Source: Methanosarcinales archaeon (GTDB lineage: Archaea > Halobacteriota > Methanosarcinia > Methanosarcinales > Methanocomedenaceae). From it: a DNA stretch of 49,299 nucleotides. Shown here in pieces: positions 1 through 9,093 of this stretch (positions within the stretch are counted from its first letter, which is position 1; each line of letters opens with the position of its first letter). The stretch covers positions 1 through 49,299 of the forward strand of contig JAIOQW010000226.1 in the NCBI GenBank assembly GCA_021108405.1. Direction: 5' to 3'. The translations under genes and the position numbers were made by a program. The notes under the pieces are model-generated. The model made no database searches. It was given only the letters and a program-made list of their open reading frames with translations, and was not told the origin of the DNA.

Positions 1-344
1 ATGAGGTCATAGAAGCTATATTTTTCAGGGATTTTCGTATCTGTGTTTATCTGTGGCTATCATTTTCGCCCTATGAGAGGAAAAAGGAACCGCAGATAAA
101 AGTTGCAATGAATTTCAATTATCTGGCAGGAATAGATATAATCTAATTTTCTTGATTTATCTGCGTCTTAAAAATCACAGGAAAATGGGATCGTGTTAGA
201 TTACATATCTTGCGATGTTACATGGTTGACTCGACTAGGTATTTTAGAAGAGATATTAGAGGAAGCTTGCATTAATTTAAACAGTTCCGGAGATACTATC
301 ATATTAAGCGAATATGTTACTACACCTTTACAGGCGAGTTTGGC

Positions 345-428
345 ATGAAGTTTCAAATTCTATCTACAAAAGAAGTAATTAAAGTTCTTAAAAAGGAAGG
401 GTATCAAGTTATACTTGATATACTATAA
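345..428 (+). pseudogene. HicA-like toxin N-terminal remnant
   Basis: A 27-codon frame opens with residues (MKFQILSTKEVIKVLKKEGY) that resemble the start of HicA mRNA interferases, which usually begin M-K-x-x-x-x-S-x-K-E-V-I-K-x-L. It runs straight into the palindrome of the window's repeat family (402-421) and stops. HicA proteins are usually 60-80 aa, so the catalytic His region is missing. The start ATG overlaps the TGA of an open upstream frame (ATGA at 345-348), as in co-translated toxin-antitoxin pairs. I could not recognise that upstream frame as HicB. The toxin assignment is inference from about 20 residues. Confidence 0.4.
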
Positions 429-436
429 AAAAAAAG
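402..436. repeat. Palindromic repeat, ATATCAAG module alone
   Basis: TATCAAGTTATACTTGATA is a near-perfect palindrome followed by TACTATAAAAA. The same unit with the same A-rich tail recurs at 27910-27944 and, shortened, at 39268-39295. It terminates the HicA-like frame at 345 and lies just past the 3' end of the minus-strand aldolase gene, so it could also act as a transcription-end hairpin. Confidence 0.7.
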
Positions 437-457
437 TGAACTAATTATAGCTCACAT

Positions 458-1597
458 TCATCCCATTGCATTTCTAACTATCTGAGCCGTACCTTCAGCC
501 TTAAACGCTTTTAAAAATATCAATGTTTCGGCATATGCCAGTGCATCGATTATCTTTATTGTATCATCATGTACTGAATATATTCTATCAAAGAACTGTT
601 TTATAGCAAACTTACAGTATTTACCAAATAACTCATTATCTGCCTTGCCCGGGGCAGAGTCCCTATACGTATCCAGGGTCCAGTTCCATATATCATTATA
701 CAGTTCAGGCTCGTATACCTTGAAAATATCCCATACCATGTTCTGATAGAAAGTTGCTACATTCCCCTTAACAATATCACCATGCGGGAAATGGTTATGT
801 ATCAGGTCCCTGGGCGTACCTGTTATTCCGTGCTGGGCAATCCTTACATCAAGGTTATTATCCTTTAATGCTTTTGCTACCGCAATAGTTTGTGGGATAT
901 CAATAGATACCTGCTCGACCAGATTACCCTGGGCATCATAGGTATTTCCATGAACACTTCCATTAGCGATCGCCAGCACCTGTGGATTGACACCGTTCTC
1001 ATTGAGTGCTTTGATAAAAGTAACTGCCTCATCAGGTTGTGTAAGTACACGACCCTGGGCATCCTCTCTACCTATCTCGCCTACTTCAACTTCAAGACCA
1101 TATGGCTTGCCATCCAACTTCTCTTGTATATGCTTTGCCACTTGTGTAGTTGCATCAATATTATCTGAGAGTTCTTCACGCAGGTTTCCTCCCTGGAAAT
1201 TGAATAAATGGGATGCATCAATCGCAAAAGACGTGAAACCAGCAGCGATCTGGCCGCTCACCAGTTCTTTAGTCCCTTCTATATCCTCTTTTGTACCTTT
1301 CTTAATTCCAATATGATCAGCATGTAGTGCCCATATGTCAAATCCCACGTCCTGCGCCGCCTGCTTGCTCCTGGCACTAAAATCCGCAGGATTGAGTCCT
1401 GAATACCCACCTGATAAGTCGCATTCCGACCTGGCAAGTTCCAGGATCAATGCAGCATCAACTTCCTTTGCTGCTCTGAATATCCCACGTGTTACTAAAG
1501 CGATCCTGGGATTTGCAGCAAGAACAATGCCTTTATTATTTTTTAAACTGTCAAATAATAAAGAACCGGGTTTTGGTTCGAATTTTCCATTACTCAT
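458..1597 (-). CDS. fba: Class II fructose-bisphosphate aldolase family protein
   Basis: The 379-aa protein looks like a metal-dependent class II aldolase, which cleaves or forms fructose 1,6-bisphosphate (or a related ketose bisphosphate) in glycolysis and gluconeogenesis. Visible family marks are the metal-ligand stretch ALHADHIGIKKG (about residues 90-101), IDASHLF near 126, LEVEVGEIGRED near 168 and the glycine-rich NGSVHGNTYD segment near 212. The length fits the longer class II members. A GGAGG box lies about 8 nt before the ATG. It is the last gene of a minus-strand run lysA, ferredoxin, geranylgeranyl reductase, aldolase, with only 28 nt before it. Substrate (fructose or tagatose bisphosphate) cannot be settled from sequence alone. 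Confidence 0.85.
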   Translation of the reverse strand: MSNGKFEPKPGSLLFDSLKNNKGIVLAANPRIALVTRGIFRAAKEVDAALILELARSECDLSGGYSGLNPADFSARSKQAAQDVGFDIWALHADHIGIKKGTKEDIEGTKELVSGQIAAGFTSFAIDASHLFNFQGGNLREELSDNIDATTQVAKHIQEKLDGKPYGLEVEVGEIGREDAQGRVLTQPDEAVTFIKALNENGVNPQVLAIANGSVHGNTYDAQGNLVEQVSIDIPQTIAVAKALKDNNLDVRIAQHGITGTPRDLIHNHFPHGDIVKGNVATFYQNMVWDIFKVYEPELYNDIWNWTLDTYRDSAPGKADNELFGKYCKFAIKQFFDRIYSVHDDTIKIIDALAYAETLIFLKAFKAEGTAQIVRNAMG

Positions 1598-1625
1598 TTA
1601 TTTGCCTCCACTCTAAAGTGAATAT

Positions 1626-2858
1626 TCAATCTATGTTTTCAATATCATCGAAATCAACACCTTTGATCTCTTTGATATCTTTAAATATACTCCTCAAGTC
1701 CCATAATAGTTTCTTATTAGTTTTAAAAAGTGTCCATACTAATCCTAAAAGACTGACAGTCTTAAGATCCATATTTTCAAGTGAATCAGCAAGAGTGTTC
1801 ATATCATCATCACTCAATGTTAAAAATCGATTCTTTACAATAAGACTGGTATCAATGTTCTTTCCTATTTCAGCACGCCATTTCCTTTCATATTCCTGTA
1901 AGAATTCCGCAGAAACATCCGAGCTTTTAATAGCTTTAACTGCTACTTTACCTGCCATATCACCTGCCCAGATAGAATTGAATATTCCTCCACCAGTAAG
2001 CGGGTCAGATTGACGGGCAGCATCTCCGACCAGAATGAGACCATTTGATACGGTTCGTTCTATTGTTCCGCAAGCAGGAACACCACCATATATGAGTTCA
2101 ATTATCTTTCCTTTCGGATATTTCTTTTTAACAAAATCATCTAACAGATCATTAACTGTTTGGTTTTTCGGAAGAAATCCGGAAATCCCTATCCCTACAT
2201 TGGCCTCGTTCTTACCTTTTGGAAATACCCAGATATATCCGGTTGGTGCAATCCCGTTTCCAAGATAAAACTCACAGAAATCAGGATCTACATCTATGTC
2301 GGTAATCAAATACTGCATACATGAACACAAACCCCCTGGTTTTATAGTAGTATCAATGCCTGCCCACCGCCCAATTTTTGATTCTACTCCATCAGCACCT
2401 ATTACAATATCACATTTAATATCATAGCTCTTTCCCATATGTTGTGCAATTATACCTGTTACATATCCATTATTTGTCAGAAGTCCGGAAGCTCTTGTCT
2501 TTACCATTACCTGGGCTCCGGCATGGGCTGCCTCCATAGCCAGTGCCCGATCAAATACCTTACGCTCAAGTACATATCCCACTTCAACACCAGAGAGTTC
2601 TTCCCCCATCTCTACCATTTTCCCGTTAGGTGCGTATATCCTGGAACCCTTGACCTCAGCAGATATCCATGCAGGGTCAGGCCGGACAAAATTCCTTATG
2701 TATTCTTTATTGACTCCTTCCGCACAACGGACAGGATCACCTATCTGCTGTCGTTTTTCTATCATCAATACATCAAGACCTCTACTTGCGGCAGTTTTAG
2801 CAGTGGTAGAACCAGCAGGACCTGCTCCAACTACTATTATATCATAGCGGTCTTTCAA
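1626..2858 (-). CDS. Geranylgeranyl reductase family flavoprotein
   Basis: This is an FAD-dependent geranylgeranyl reductase (about 410 aa), the type that saturates the isoprenoid chains of archaeal membrane lipids. The dinucleotide-binding motif [19 protein letters not shown] is at the N-terminus, the second FAD motif [18 protein letters not shown] lies about two thirds along, and [15 protein letters not shown] is in between. A longer frame is open to 2909, but the better start is TTG at 2858: a GGAGGT box stands 7 nt upstream, and the TTG overlaps the TGA of the ferredoxin gene (TTGA), which implies translational coupling. The adjacent ferredoxin is the likely electron donor, as in Methanosarcina. 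Start choice is inference, the family is clear. Confidence 0.9.
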   Translation of the reverse strand: MKDRYDIIVVGAGPAGSTTAKTAASRGLDVLMIEKRQQIGDPVRCAEGVNKEYIRNFVRPDPAWISAEVKGSRIYAPNGKMVEMGEELSGVEVGYVLERKVFDRALAMEAAHAGAQVMVKTRASGLLTNNGYVTGIIAQHMGKSYDIKCDIVIGADGVESKIGRWAGIDTTIKPGGLCSCMQYLITDIDVDPDFCEFYLGNGIAPTGYIWVFPKGKNEANVGIGISGFLPKNQTVNDLLDDFVKKKYPKGKIIELIYGGVPACGTIERTVSNGLILVGDAARQSDPLTGGGIFNSIWAGDMAGKVAVKAIKSSDVSAEFLQEYERKWRAEIGKNIDTSLIVKNRFLTLSDDDMNTLADSLENMDLKTVSLLGLVWTLFKTNKKLLWDLRSIFKDIKEIKGVDFDDIENID

Positions 2859-3028
2859 GTCGAGACCTCCAGCGCTCCAACCGGACACAACCTTGAACAT
2901 ATTCCACAATTATTACAAGTATCATCCACTACGATCCATGTCTCAATAAGTTCAATAGCGCCCATAGGGCATACACTCACACATGCACCGCAATACCCGC
3001 ATTTATATCTATTCACATTAATTACCAT
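2855..3028 (-). CDS. Small 2[4Fe-4S] ferredoxin, partner of geranylgeranyl reductase
   Basis: A 57-aa frame contains two complete CxxCxxCxxxCP clusters, [12 protein letters not shown] and [12 protein letters not shown], the signature of a bacterial-type two-cluster ferredoxin. It is a soluble low-potential electron carrier. Its TGA overlaps the proposed TTG start of the geranylgeranyl reductase, and the reductase ribosome site lies inside its last codons, so the two are made together. The natural inference is that it feeds electrons to saturate archaeal lipid chains. The gene is short and overlaps a longer spurious extension of its neighbour, so it is easily missed. Confidence 0.9.
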   Translation of the reverse strand: MVINVNRYKCGYCGACVSVCPMGAIELIETWIVVDDTCNNCGICSRLCPVGALEVST

Positions 3029-3076
3029 GATAGTTCAACTACTTTTTTAAATCATAAAAATATATCGAAAAATATA

Positions 3077-4357
3077 TCAAAGGAACCGGGATGGAATAAC
3101 CTGGTTCATTATCAGGTCATCATAGTGTTCGCCCTTTCTTATTACATCTACCTGACCATTATTAACCAATAATTCAGTGCATCGAGGCCGTCCGTTATAC
3201 TGGCTGCTCATACTAAAACCATAGGCTCCAACATCAAGAATAGCAATAATATCATCTTTAACTACAACAGGCAGTTCCCTGTCAGATGCAAGGATATCAC
3301 CTGTTTCGCATATGGGACCTACAACTGTATAGATACCGGATACTTTGGCATCTACTTTATTAGCCACTACAACATGATGATAACTATCATACATAGCAGG
3401 CCTGATAAGTAGATTAAATCCTGCATCCACACCTACGAATTTCCTGGTTGCGGTCTTAACAGTATTTACTTTAGTAAGCAAAATGGTAGTATCTCCTACA
3501 ATATAACGGCCGGGTTCTATTATCAGTTTAAGGTTAATTCCGATGGCCTGTGAACGTTTATTGAAAATAGGGAGTACGATATCAGCCAGATCTTGTGGGG
3601 TAGGTGCCATCTCACCTTTTTTATAGGGTATACCCAATCCGGAACCAAGATCTAAAAATTCCAGTTCCACACCTAACCTGGTAACCTGCTCAACCAGGTC
3701 CATCATACGATTAATAGCTTCACTGAATGGTGATGTATCAAGTATCTGACTGCCAATATGACAGTGCATTCCAATCGGGTTTATACCTGGCAGTTCTATA
3801 GCTTCTTTGTAAGCTGCTACAACATCTTGATGTGGTATGCCGAATTTGGATGTTTTTAATCCGGTACTGATCTTCGGATGGGTTTTTGGTGATACATCAG
3901 GGTTAACCCGAAATGCAATATCAACTGTTTTTTGCCCGGATGATGCTATCCGGCTTAATGCATGCAACTCATCAAGTGAGTCAACTGATATTCTTACTCC
4001 TGTCTCTACAGCCATTGCCAGTTCACGGTCGGTTTTGGAATTACCGTTGAATAATATTTTGTCCTTTGGAATGCCTGCTAACAGTGCCAGATAGAGTTCA
4101 CCATCACTGAACACATCAGCTCCCGCACCTTCCTGTGCAAGGATACGCATGATAGTCAGGTTATAATTGGCTTTTGCTGCATAATACAGATCTGCATGTG
4201 AAAAAGCCTTCCGGTAAGTATTAAAATTATCCCTGATACGTTGTTCGTTGGTTACATATAATGGGGTACCAAACTCTTGTGTAAGATTGGTAGTATCCAC
4301 TCCACCTATGATGAGATGACCAGTACGTTTTTCCAGATGATTTTGTATTGTGAACAT
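3077..4357 (-). CDS. lysA: Diaminopimelate decarboxylase
   Basis: This 426-aa PLP enzyme converts meso-diaminopimelate to lysine. Family marks are the PLP-lysine stretch YAAKANYNL, CHIGSQI, LDLGSGLGIPY, EPGRYIVGD, CETGDIL and GAYGFSMSSQYN. The frame is open to a TTG at 4369, but ATG at 4357 is preferred because a GGAGG box sits about 6 nt upstream and would be inside the gene otherwise. It leads a minus-strand run into ferredoxin and geranylgeranyl reductase with about 48 nt between. That lipid and lysine genes are co-transcribed is inferred from spacing only. Confidence 0.95.
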   Translation of the reverse strand: MFTIQNHLEKRTGHLIIGGVDTTNLTQEFGTPLYVTNEQRIRDNFNTYRKAFSHADLYYAAKANYNLTIMRILAQEGAGADVFSDGELYLALLAGIPKDKILFNGNSKTDRELAMAVETGVRISVDSLDELHALSRIASSGQKTVDIAFRVNPDVSPKTHPKISTGLKTSKFGIPHQDVVAAYKEAIELPGINPIGMHCHIGSQILDTSPFSEAINRMMDLVEQVTRLGVELEFLDLGSGLGIPYKKGEMAPTPQDLADIVLPIFNKRSQAIGINLKLIIEPGRYIVGDTTILLTKVNTVKTATRKFVGVDAGFNLLIRPAMYDSYHHVVVANKVDAKVSGIYTVVGPICETGDILASDRELPVVVKDDIIAILDVGAYGFSMSSQYNGRPRCTELLVNNGQVDVIRKGEHYDDLIMNQVIPSRFL

Positions 4358-4494
4358 TACTACCTCCAATTAATATATCAGTTATCTGATATGGTAATAT
4401 AATAAGATCCCGATCATTGATTGTGTATGCAGCTTTATAACTACGATAATGTAATAAAAACCTTTTTAAGATAAGTATGTTATGTATCCATTTT

Positions 4495-4629
4495 AAAAAA
4501 TGTTCACTCCGTTCACATTTTCTAATCCTCGGCTCTCTTAAGAGCCTCGGGCGAAGATTCTACGAATCTTCTAATCTTCAGCTTCTTCGAAGCTTCAGTC
4601 AAGAAAATCCGACCGAAGGGAGGATTTTA
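4495..4629. repeat. Modular palindromic repeat, copy at gyrA 3' end
   Basis: Five hairpin modules follow one another: TGTTCACTCCGTTCACA, GGCTCTCTTAAGAGCC, GAAGATTCTACGAATCTTC, GCTTCTTCGAAGC and AAAATCCGACCGAAGG with its mirrored half. The linkers (tctaat, cttcag, tcaag) recur in other copies. The last module (4605-4629) is inside gyrA and encodes its C-terminal residues and stop. All modules could fold in RNA from either strand. Confidence 0.85.
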
Positions 4630-7106
4630 TCCTCATTACTTATCTTGTTGTTATCCACAACTACACGTGCAACAGCCATTACTTTATCTTTATTTTTTAC
4701 ATTCATGATCTTCACACCCTGGGTATTACGTCCCTGAATCCTGATATCAGATACAGGTACACGAATAATAATTCCTCCTGAAGTGGTCGCCATCAACTCG
4801 TCTGCTTCATTGATAGCCTTCACATCAACAACCAGACCGTTGCGTATACTGGATATTATGGTAATAACACCCTGACCTCCCCTGTTCATCTTCCTGTATT
4901 CCCCGAATTGCGTCCGTTTTCCAAATCCGTTCTCAGTTACAGTTAAAAGAGTTGCATCATCCCGTACAATATCCATTCCCACCACATAATCATCACCAAT
5001 AAGCCTGATACCTCTAACTCCACGAGCACCTCTTCCTGTAGCACGTACATCTGCCTCACTGAACCGAATAGCTTTACCATACCTGCTCCCGATGATTATA
5101 TCTTTATATCCATCTGTTAATTTGACGATCTTGAGTTCGTCTCCTTCATCAAGGGTTATAGCTATGATCCCGCTTCGTCTCGGGTTGCTGAAAGCTGACA
5201 GAACGGTCTTTTTCACCACACCACATCCGGTCGCCATGATCAGGTACTGGTCATTCTTGAATACCTTTACAGGTATCTGGGCAGTGATATTCTCATCACT
5301 GTCCACTTCGATCAAATTAATAATTGCTTTACCACGGCTTTGCCTTGAAGCATCGGGGATCGAATAGACTTTAAGCCAGTATACCCGGCCCTTATCGGTA
5401 AAGAACAGTATATAGTCATGTGTGGACGCTACAAACAGATCAACTACAAAATCTGTTTCCTTAGTATCCATGCCTATTACACCTCTACCTCCCCTGCGTT
5501 GCTGTTTATATGTATCAACAGGCAGACGTTTGATATATCCGCTATTGGAAATTGTAACAACCACATCTTCAACAGGTATCAGGTCCTCATCTTCCATATC
5601 GGTATTACCATCAATGATCTCGGTTCGTCTATCATCGCCATATCGATCCTTGATATCTGTGATCTCCTGTTTGATAATACTAAAAATCTTATTCTTATCA
5701 CCCAGTACTTCCTGTAGCCACCTGATCGTCTCCATTAATTCTTTGTGCTCGTTATCGATCTTCTCCCGCTCCAGACCGGTAAGCCTCTGAAGTCTCATAT
5801 CCAGAATTGCCTTTGCCTGCTCCTGCGTGAGATCAAGTTCGGTTATTAGTCTGGTTTTTGCCTCATCTGTTGTCTGGCTTTGGCGTATCAAAGCAATGAC
5901 CTGGTCAATATGGTCCAGGGCTATCTGGAGACCTTCTAAGATATGTGCGCGTTTTTTGGCTTTTTCCATCTCAAATATACTGCGGCGCGTTACTACTTCC
6001 ACACGGTGGTCTATGAAATGCCTGATAATATCTTTCAAGCCCAGTATCATAGGTTGACCATCAACCAATGCCAGATTTATGATCCCAAAACTGGATTCCA
6101 TCTGGGTATGCCTGAATAACTGGTTCAGTACAACATCTGCATTAGTACCCCGGCTAAGTTCTATCACAACTCTTATACCATTTCTGTCAGACTCGTCTCT
6201 CAAGTCTGTTATACCTGAGATCTTTTTTTCTTTTACTAAATTTGCTATGTTCTCGATAAGTTTAGCTTTATTTACCTGGTAGGGCATCTCATTGATAATG
6301 ATGGTTTCTTTATTTTTATGTTGCTCAACAGTTGTTTTGGCACGGATCTTAATAATGCCACGCCCGGATTCATATGCGCGGTGTATCCCACTTTTGCCAT
6401 AAATGTAGGCACCTGTCGGAAAATCGGGTCCATGTACCACACTCATCAATTCCTGGGTGGTAACTTCCGGGTTATCTATGGTCATTGCCACAGCATCTGC
6501 GATCTCACGCAGGTTGTGCGGAGGCATATTTGTCGACATACCTACTGCAATACCTGTACTGCCATTGATAAGCAGATTGGGAACTTTCGCAGGCAGAATA
6601 ATAGGTTCTTTGAGACTCCCGTCATAGTTAGGTATAAAATCAACAGTATCTTTATCAAGATCGTCCAGGATCTCCTGCGCTAAATTCCACAAACGTATCT
6701 CGGTATAACGCATGGCTGCAGCAGCATCGCCGTCAATGGACCCAAAATTACCCTGACCATCCGCCAGTGGATAGCGCATACTAAAATCCTGTGCCATCCG
6801 TACCATTGTATCATAGATCGCAGCATCACCATGGGGGTGATATTTACCCATGACATCTCCTACTATCCTGGCAGATTTTTTATAGGGCTTGTCATGGGTC
6901 ATGCCCTGTTCCTTCATGCCAAATAGAATGCGTCTGTGAACTGGTTTTAGACCGTCACGCACATCAGGCAGTGCCCTGCCCACGATCACGCTCATGGCAT
7001 AATTAATATAGGATGTCTTCATTTCATCTTCTATATTGACAGGGATGATCTTTTCGACTTGTTCATCCGGGTCCGGTTGATTATTGTCTGTCACGGTATC
7101 GTTCAA
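4599..7106 (-). CDS. gyrA: DNA gyrase subunit A
   Basis: At 835 aa this is a full-length bacterial-type GyrA, the DNA-cleaving subunit that introduces negative supercoils with GyrB. Visible are the N-terminal [40 protein letters not shown], the active-site region [12 protein letters not shown] with catalytic Tyr, the GyrA box QRRGGRGV, and repeated C-terminal beta-pinwheel blades. Archaea with gyrase obtained it from bacteria. The start is TTG (7106) with GGAG about 12 nt upstream; a GTG five codons in is the alternative. The last nine residues (KILPSVGFS) and the stop are encoded by a palindromic repeat module, so the native C-terminus has probably been replaced. gyrB is not in the window. 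Confidence 0.97.
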   Translation of the reverse strand: MNDTVTDNNQPDPDEQVEKIIPVNIEDEMKTSYINYAMSVIVGRALPDVRDGLKPVHRRILFGMKEQGMTHDKPYKKSARIVGDVMGKYHPHGDAAIYDTMVRMAQDFSMRYPLADGQGNFGSIDGDAAAAMRYTEIRLWNLAQEILDDLDKDTVDFIPNYDGSLKEPIILPAKVPNLLINGSTGIAVGMSTNMPPHNLREIADAVAMTIDNPEVTTQELMSVVHGPDFPTGAYIYGKSGIHRAYESGRGIIKIRAKTTVEQHKNKETIIINEMPYQVNKAKLIENIANLVKEKKISGITDLRDESDRNGIRVVIELSRGTNADVVLNQLFRHTQMESSFGIINLALVDGQPMILGLKDIIRHFIDHRVEVVTRRSIFEMEKAKKRAHILEGLQIALDHIDQVIALIRQSQTTDEAKTRLITELDLTQEQAKAILDMRLQRLTGLEREKIDNEHKELMETIRWLQEVLGDKNKIFSIIKQEITDIKDRYGDDRRTEIIDGNTDMEDEDLIPVEDVVVTISNSGYIKRLPVDTYKQQRRGGRGVIGMDTKETDFVVDLFVASTHDYILFFTDKGRVYWLKVYSIPDASRQSRGKAIINLIEVDSDENITAQIPVKVFKNDQYLIMATGCGVVKKTVLSAFSNPRRSGIIAITLDEGDELKIVKLTDGYKDIIIGSRYGKAIRFSEADVRATGRGARGVRGIRLIGDDYVVGMDIVRDDATLLTVTENGFGKRTQFGEYRKMNRGGQGVITIISSIRNGLVVDVKAINEADELMATTSGGIIIRVPVSDIRIQGRNTQGVKIMNVKNKDKVMAVARVVVDNNKISNEDKILPSVGFS

Positions 7107-7200
7107 CTTAAGTAATAACTCCTGTATATTGTAGATATGAACATTTGTGATCTAAATGACTTCAGATACAATAACCCTTATGGAATAAACTTTTTTAATA

Positions 7201-7262
7201 GTATATAAAGTATAACTTAATATATCGAAAATGTTCACTCCGTTCACATTTTCGAATCTTCG
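7201..7262. repeat. Modular palindromic repeat, copy upstream of gyrA
   Basis: This has the ATATCAAG-type module in decayed form (agtataacttaatatatc) joined by gaaa to the TGTTCACTCCGTTCACA module, then a fragment of the gaatcttcg linker. Read on the minus strand it gives CTTTATATACTATT about 95 nt before gyrA, so it may also carry a promoter TATA box for that gene. Confidence 0.65.
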
Positions 7263-7666
7263 TCTCTACAAACTGCAATACAGTTTCTATCTTTCCTGTA
7301 CATAGCCTTCCAAAGATTATTATCAGCTGAGTGCCAGGTTCCTTATATTTGCGCTCAAGGAAATCAAGCTCTCGAATACGGTTTACAAATTACATATTTA
7401 CGATTATAATAATCGTAATTATGATCTATAAATATGTCGTTGAGCCCCTGGGGTGAACACACCGCCCCATCTCCCGGTTTCTGCTGCCCATCACATTACC
7501 CCCCTATCTTTGAGATGTTCGAAGAAGCATTTGAGCTTTATATTGACAATCTCAGGAAATCCCATAAGATTAAAATGGATGAAGAGGCAAAACTTTAAAG
7601 TGATAGCAAATACCCATACTTAATTAAACAACAAGTGTTTCTATATTATAAGCAAGATGTGATAAC
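7263..7666. other. Gene-free stretch with a small ORF remnant
   Basis: No full gene is visible. A GC-rich patch at about 7440-7505 (tgctgcccatcacat) shares wording with 13125-13140. A 27-codon frame at 7515-7598 on the plus strand (begins MFEEAFELYIDNLRKS) looks like the tail of a small helical protein, possibly an antitoxin, but is too short to classify. 7391-7420 holds an AT-rich inverted repeat around cgattataataatcg. Confidence 0.4.
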
Positions 7667-7948
7667 ATGTCCACAGTGCTACATAAATTATCGAAAGAAA
7701 TGGGTATCAAAGAAAGTGAACTTGTCACCCAGAGTGTAAAAGCATACATCCGGTCTGAACTGAGTAAAATTGAGTCACAACTTTATGTACTCTATCATAA
7801 GTATAAAATAAAATCTGTCCAAGAACTGGAGCATGCTATAGAGAAGGGAGAAGTTGTAGAATCAGATGTGCTCGATGATCTAACCAAAATAGATTATCTT
7901 GAATCCGAGAAAACAAAAATGATGAACTTTTTTAGGGATGTTAGATGA
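7667..7948 (+). CDS. Putative antitoxin, partner of TumE-type toxin
   Basis: The 93-aa helical protein has an N-terminal stretch (MSTVLHKLSKEMGIKESELVTQSVKAYIRS) of the kind seen in ribbon-helix-helix or DNA-binding antitoxins, then a charged segment. Its TGA overlaps the ATG of the next gene (ATGA), typical of antitoxin-toxin co-translation. Known relation: DUF6516/TumE-type toxins are encoded next to small antitoxins in this order. The role is inferred from position; DNA-binding would imply autoregulation. No classic RHH motif can be proven by eye. Confidence 0.65.
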   Translation: MSTVLHKLSKEMGIKESELVTQSVKAYIRSELSKIESQLYVLYHKYKIKSVQELEHAIEKGEVVESDVLDDLTKIDYLESEKTKMMNFFRDVR

Positions 7949-8307
7949 TTGATTCGCTGTTTCTAAAACTTGCCAATATCGCAGAAACAGAATTCGCTGA
8001 TGTTACGACATGTTGCGAAATAAAAGAAGGAAAGTTAAGACTATTTATTGTGGATGAGACATTCCTGGATATATGGTTCTCAAGACAGCTTAAGGGAAGA
8101 TATGCATACCATTGGGAGAGGAGGCATTTGGATAATACTATCTACCGTTGGGATAATGCAAAACATGAGGTATGGAAGAATGTCAAGACATTCCCACATC
8201 ATTTTCATAATAGAATTGATAATAATGTATCTGAAAGTTTCCTGCCACAAGACCCGGAAAAGGCATTAAGGTTTATTTTAGGTTTTGTTAGGGAGATTAT
8301 CTATTAA
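7945..8307 (+). CDS. TumE-like (DUF6516) toxin-antitoxin protein
   Basis: This 120-aa protein matches the DUF6516 family that databases call TumE-type toxin. Typical features are the N-terminal EGKLRLFIVDETFLDIWFSR, an aromatic core with YAYHWER, the Trp-rich RWDNAKHEVW, the histidine-rich FPHHFHNRI, and a C-terminal DPEKALRFILGFVREII. The family is proposed to include RNA-targeting toxins; the histidine pair is the likely active region, which is my inference. It overlaps the upstream antitoxin-like gene by 4 nt. Both look intact. The pair sits next to repeat elements on both sides, consistent with an accessory locus. Confidence 0.75.
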   Translation: MIDSLFLKLANIAETEFADVTTCCEIKEGKLRLFIVDETFLDIWFSRQLKGRYAYHWERRHLDNTIYRWDNAKHEVWKNVKTFPHHFHNRIDNNVSESFLPQDPEKALRFILGFVREIIY

Positions 8308-8324
8308 GATGAGAATTAATTTTA

Positions 8325-8483
8325 GTATATCAGGTATAACTTGATATATCGAAAATGCTCACTCTGTTCACATTTTCTAACCTTCGGCTCTTTTAAGAGC
8401 ATCATGCGAAGATTCTACGAATCTTTTAATCTTCAACTTCTTCGAAGCTTCAGTCAAGAAAATCCGACCAAAGGGAGGATTTT
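8325..8483. repeat. Modular palindromic repeat, longest copy
   Basis: All six module types occur in one 160-bp block, in order: GTATATCAGGTATAACTTGA, TGCTCACTCTGTTCACA, GGCTCTTTTAAGAGC, GAAGATTCTACGAATCTTT, ACTTCTTCGAAGCTTC and AAAATCCGACCAAAGG with its mirror. Order matches the gyrA copy (4495-4629) with one extra module in front. It lies 17 nt after the TumE-like gene. Confidence 0.85.
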
Positions 8484-8698
8484 ATTCTCATCATAAATCT
8501 GTGCTTATCTACGGTTCGAAACTCGTACGAATCCACACGGTTGTCTACCACCCTGCCATCCAGGTGGGCTGCGGGGACAGGATAAAGTGCAGATGCTGTG
8601 GTGGCGGGAGAGTGATGGGAAGAAAAGGTTCCCATACAGGTGTATAGATGGGACGGAACTACAAAAAGCTTTTATCTATTTGGTTCTAAGAGTATATC
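8484..8698. other. Gene-free stretch with a GC-rich intergenic repeat
   Basis: No gene is supported. 8493-8512 has the aaatctgtgcttatctacggtt wording of a scattered repeat also seen at 40-62, 155-175 and 12663-12680. 8519-8625 is GC-rich and similar to 12537-12640 (both have acgaatccaca then gggctgcg and a gcgggagag or gcaggagag end), suggesting two diverged copies of one element. Confidence 0.4.
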
Positions 8699-8869
8699 AT
8701 GAGTTCAGAAATTGAAAAAGAATATAGCATGTCATTTGATGGGCTTTCAAGGAAATTAGAAACAGGAGCTTCTATTCCGGAAGAAGATGACTGGATGGAA
8801 TGGGAAGCTGCCGGGAATATGCTGAAAATTTGGAAAAAAGCTGCCAGAGAGACTGGTATAAGTACATAG
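8699..8869 (+). CDS. Small acidic protein of unknown function
   Basis: A 56-aa frame beginning with ATG reads MSSEIEKEYSMSFDGLSRK and continues through an acidic, Trp-containing middle (EEDDWMEWEA). I do not recognise it. A TATA-like tttatcta lies about 28 nt before the ATG with no clear ribosome site, which would suit a leaderless transcript. Downstream frames to about 9020 contain protein-like snippets in different frames (SSIVDSIISMDSDALGFFID, then LKILKDPKKFKRLTDIADVF), so this may be the front of a frameshifted gene. Confidence 0.4.
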   Translation: MSSEIEKEYSMSFDGLSRKLETGASIPEEDDWMEWEAAGNMLKIWKKAARETGIST

Positions 8870-9093
8870 GACAGTTAAAATCTTGAAGGAATCAAGTATT
8901 GTAGACTCCATTATATCGATGGATTCCGATGCTTTAGGGTTTTTTATAGATTGAAGATTTTAAAAGACCCGAAAAAATTTAAAAGACTCACTGACATAGC
9001 CGATGTATTTAAGTAGACAACATACATACATTGACCTATGTTCCTGTCAATAGATGAAAAACAGTTCAAGTTCTGGAAGTTGAGGGGATTAGC

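Noticed and set aside
890-1316. Plus-strand ORFs opposite the aldolase gene
   Set aside because: They are shadows of a well-conserved minus-strand gene and show no family features.
2439-3050. 203-aa plus-strand ORF across the reductase and ferredoxin genes
   Set aside because: It is antisense to two clear genes with complete motifs, and its text is Cys/His/Ser-rich without domain structure.
4495-4629. CRISPR-like array
   Set aside because: The modules are different palindromes joined by short linkers, not identical direct repeats with unique spacers.
8450-8635. Minus-strand 61-aa ORF after the TumE-like gene
   Set aside because: It lies over the hairpin repeat and GC-rich intergenic repeat; no protein-like composition.
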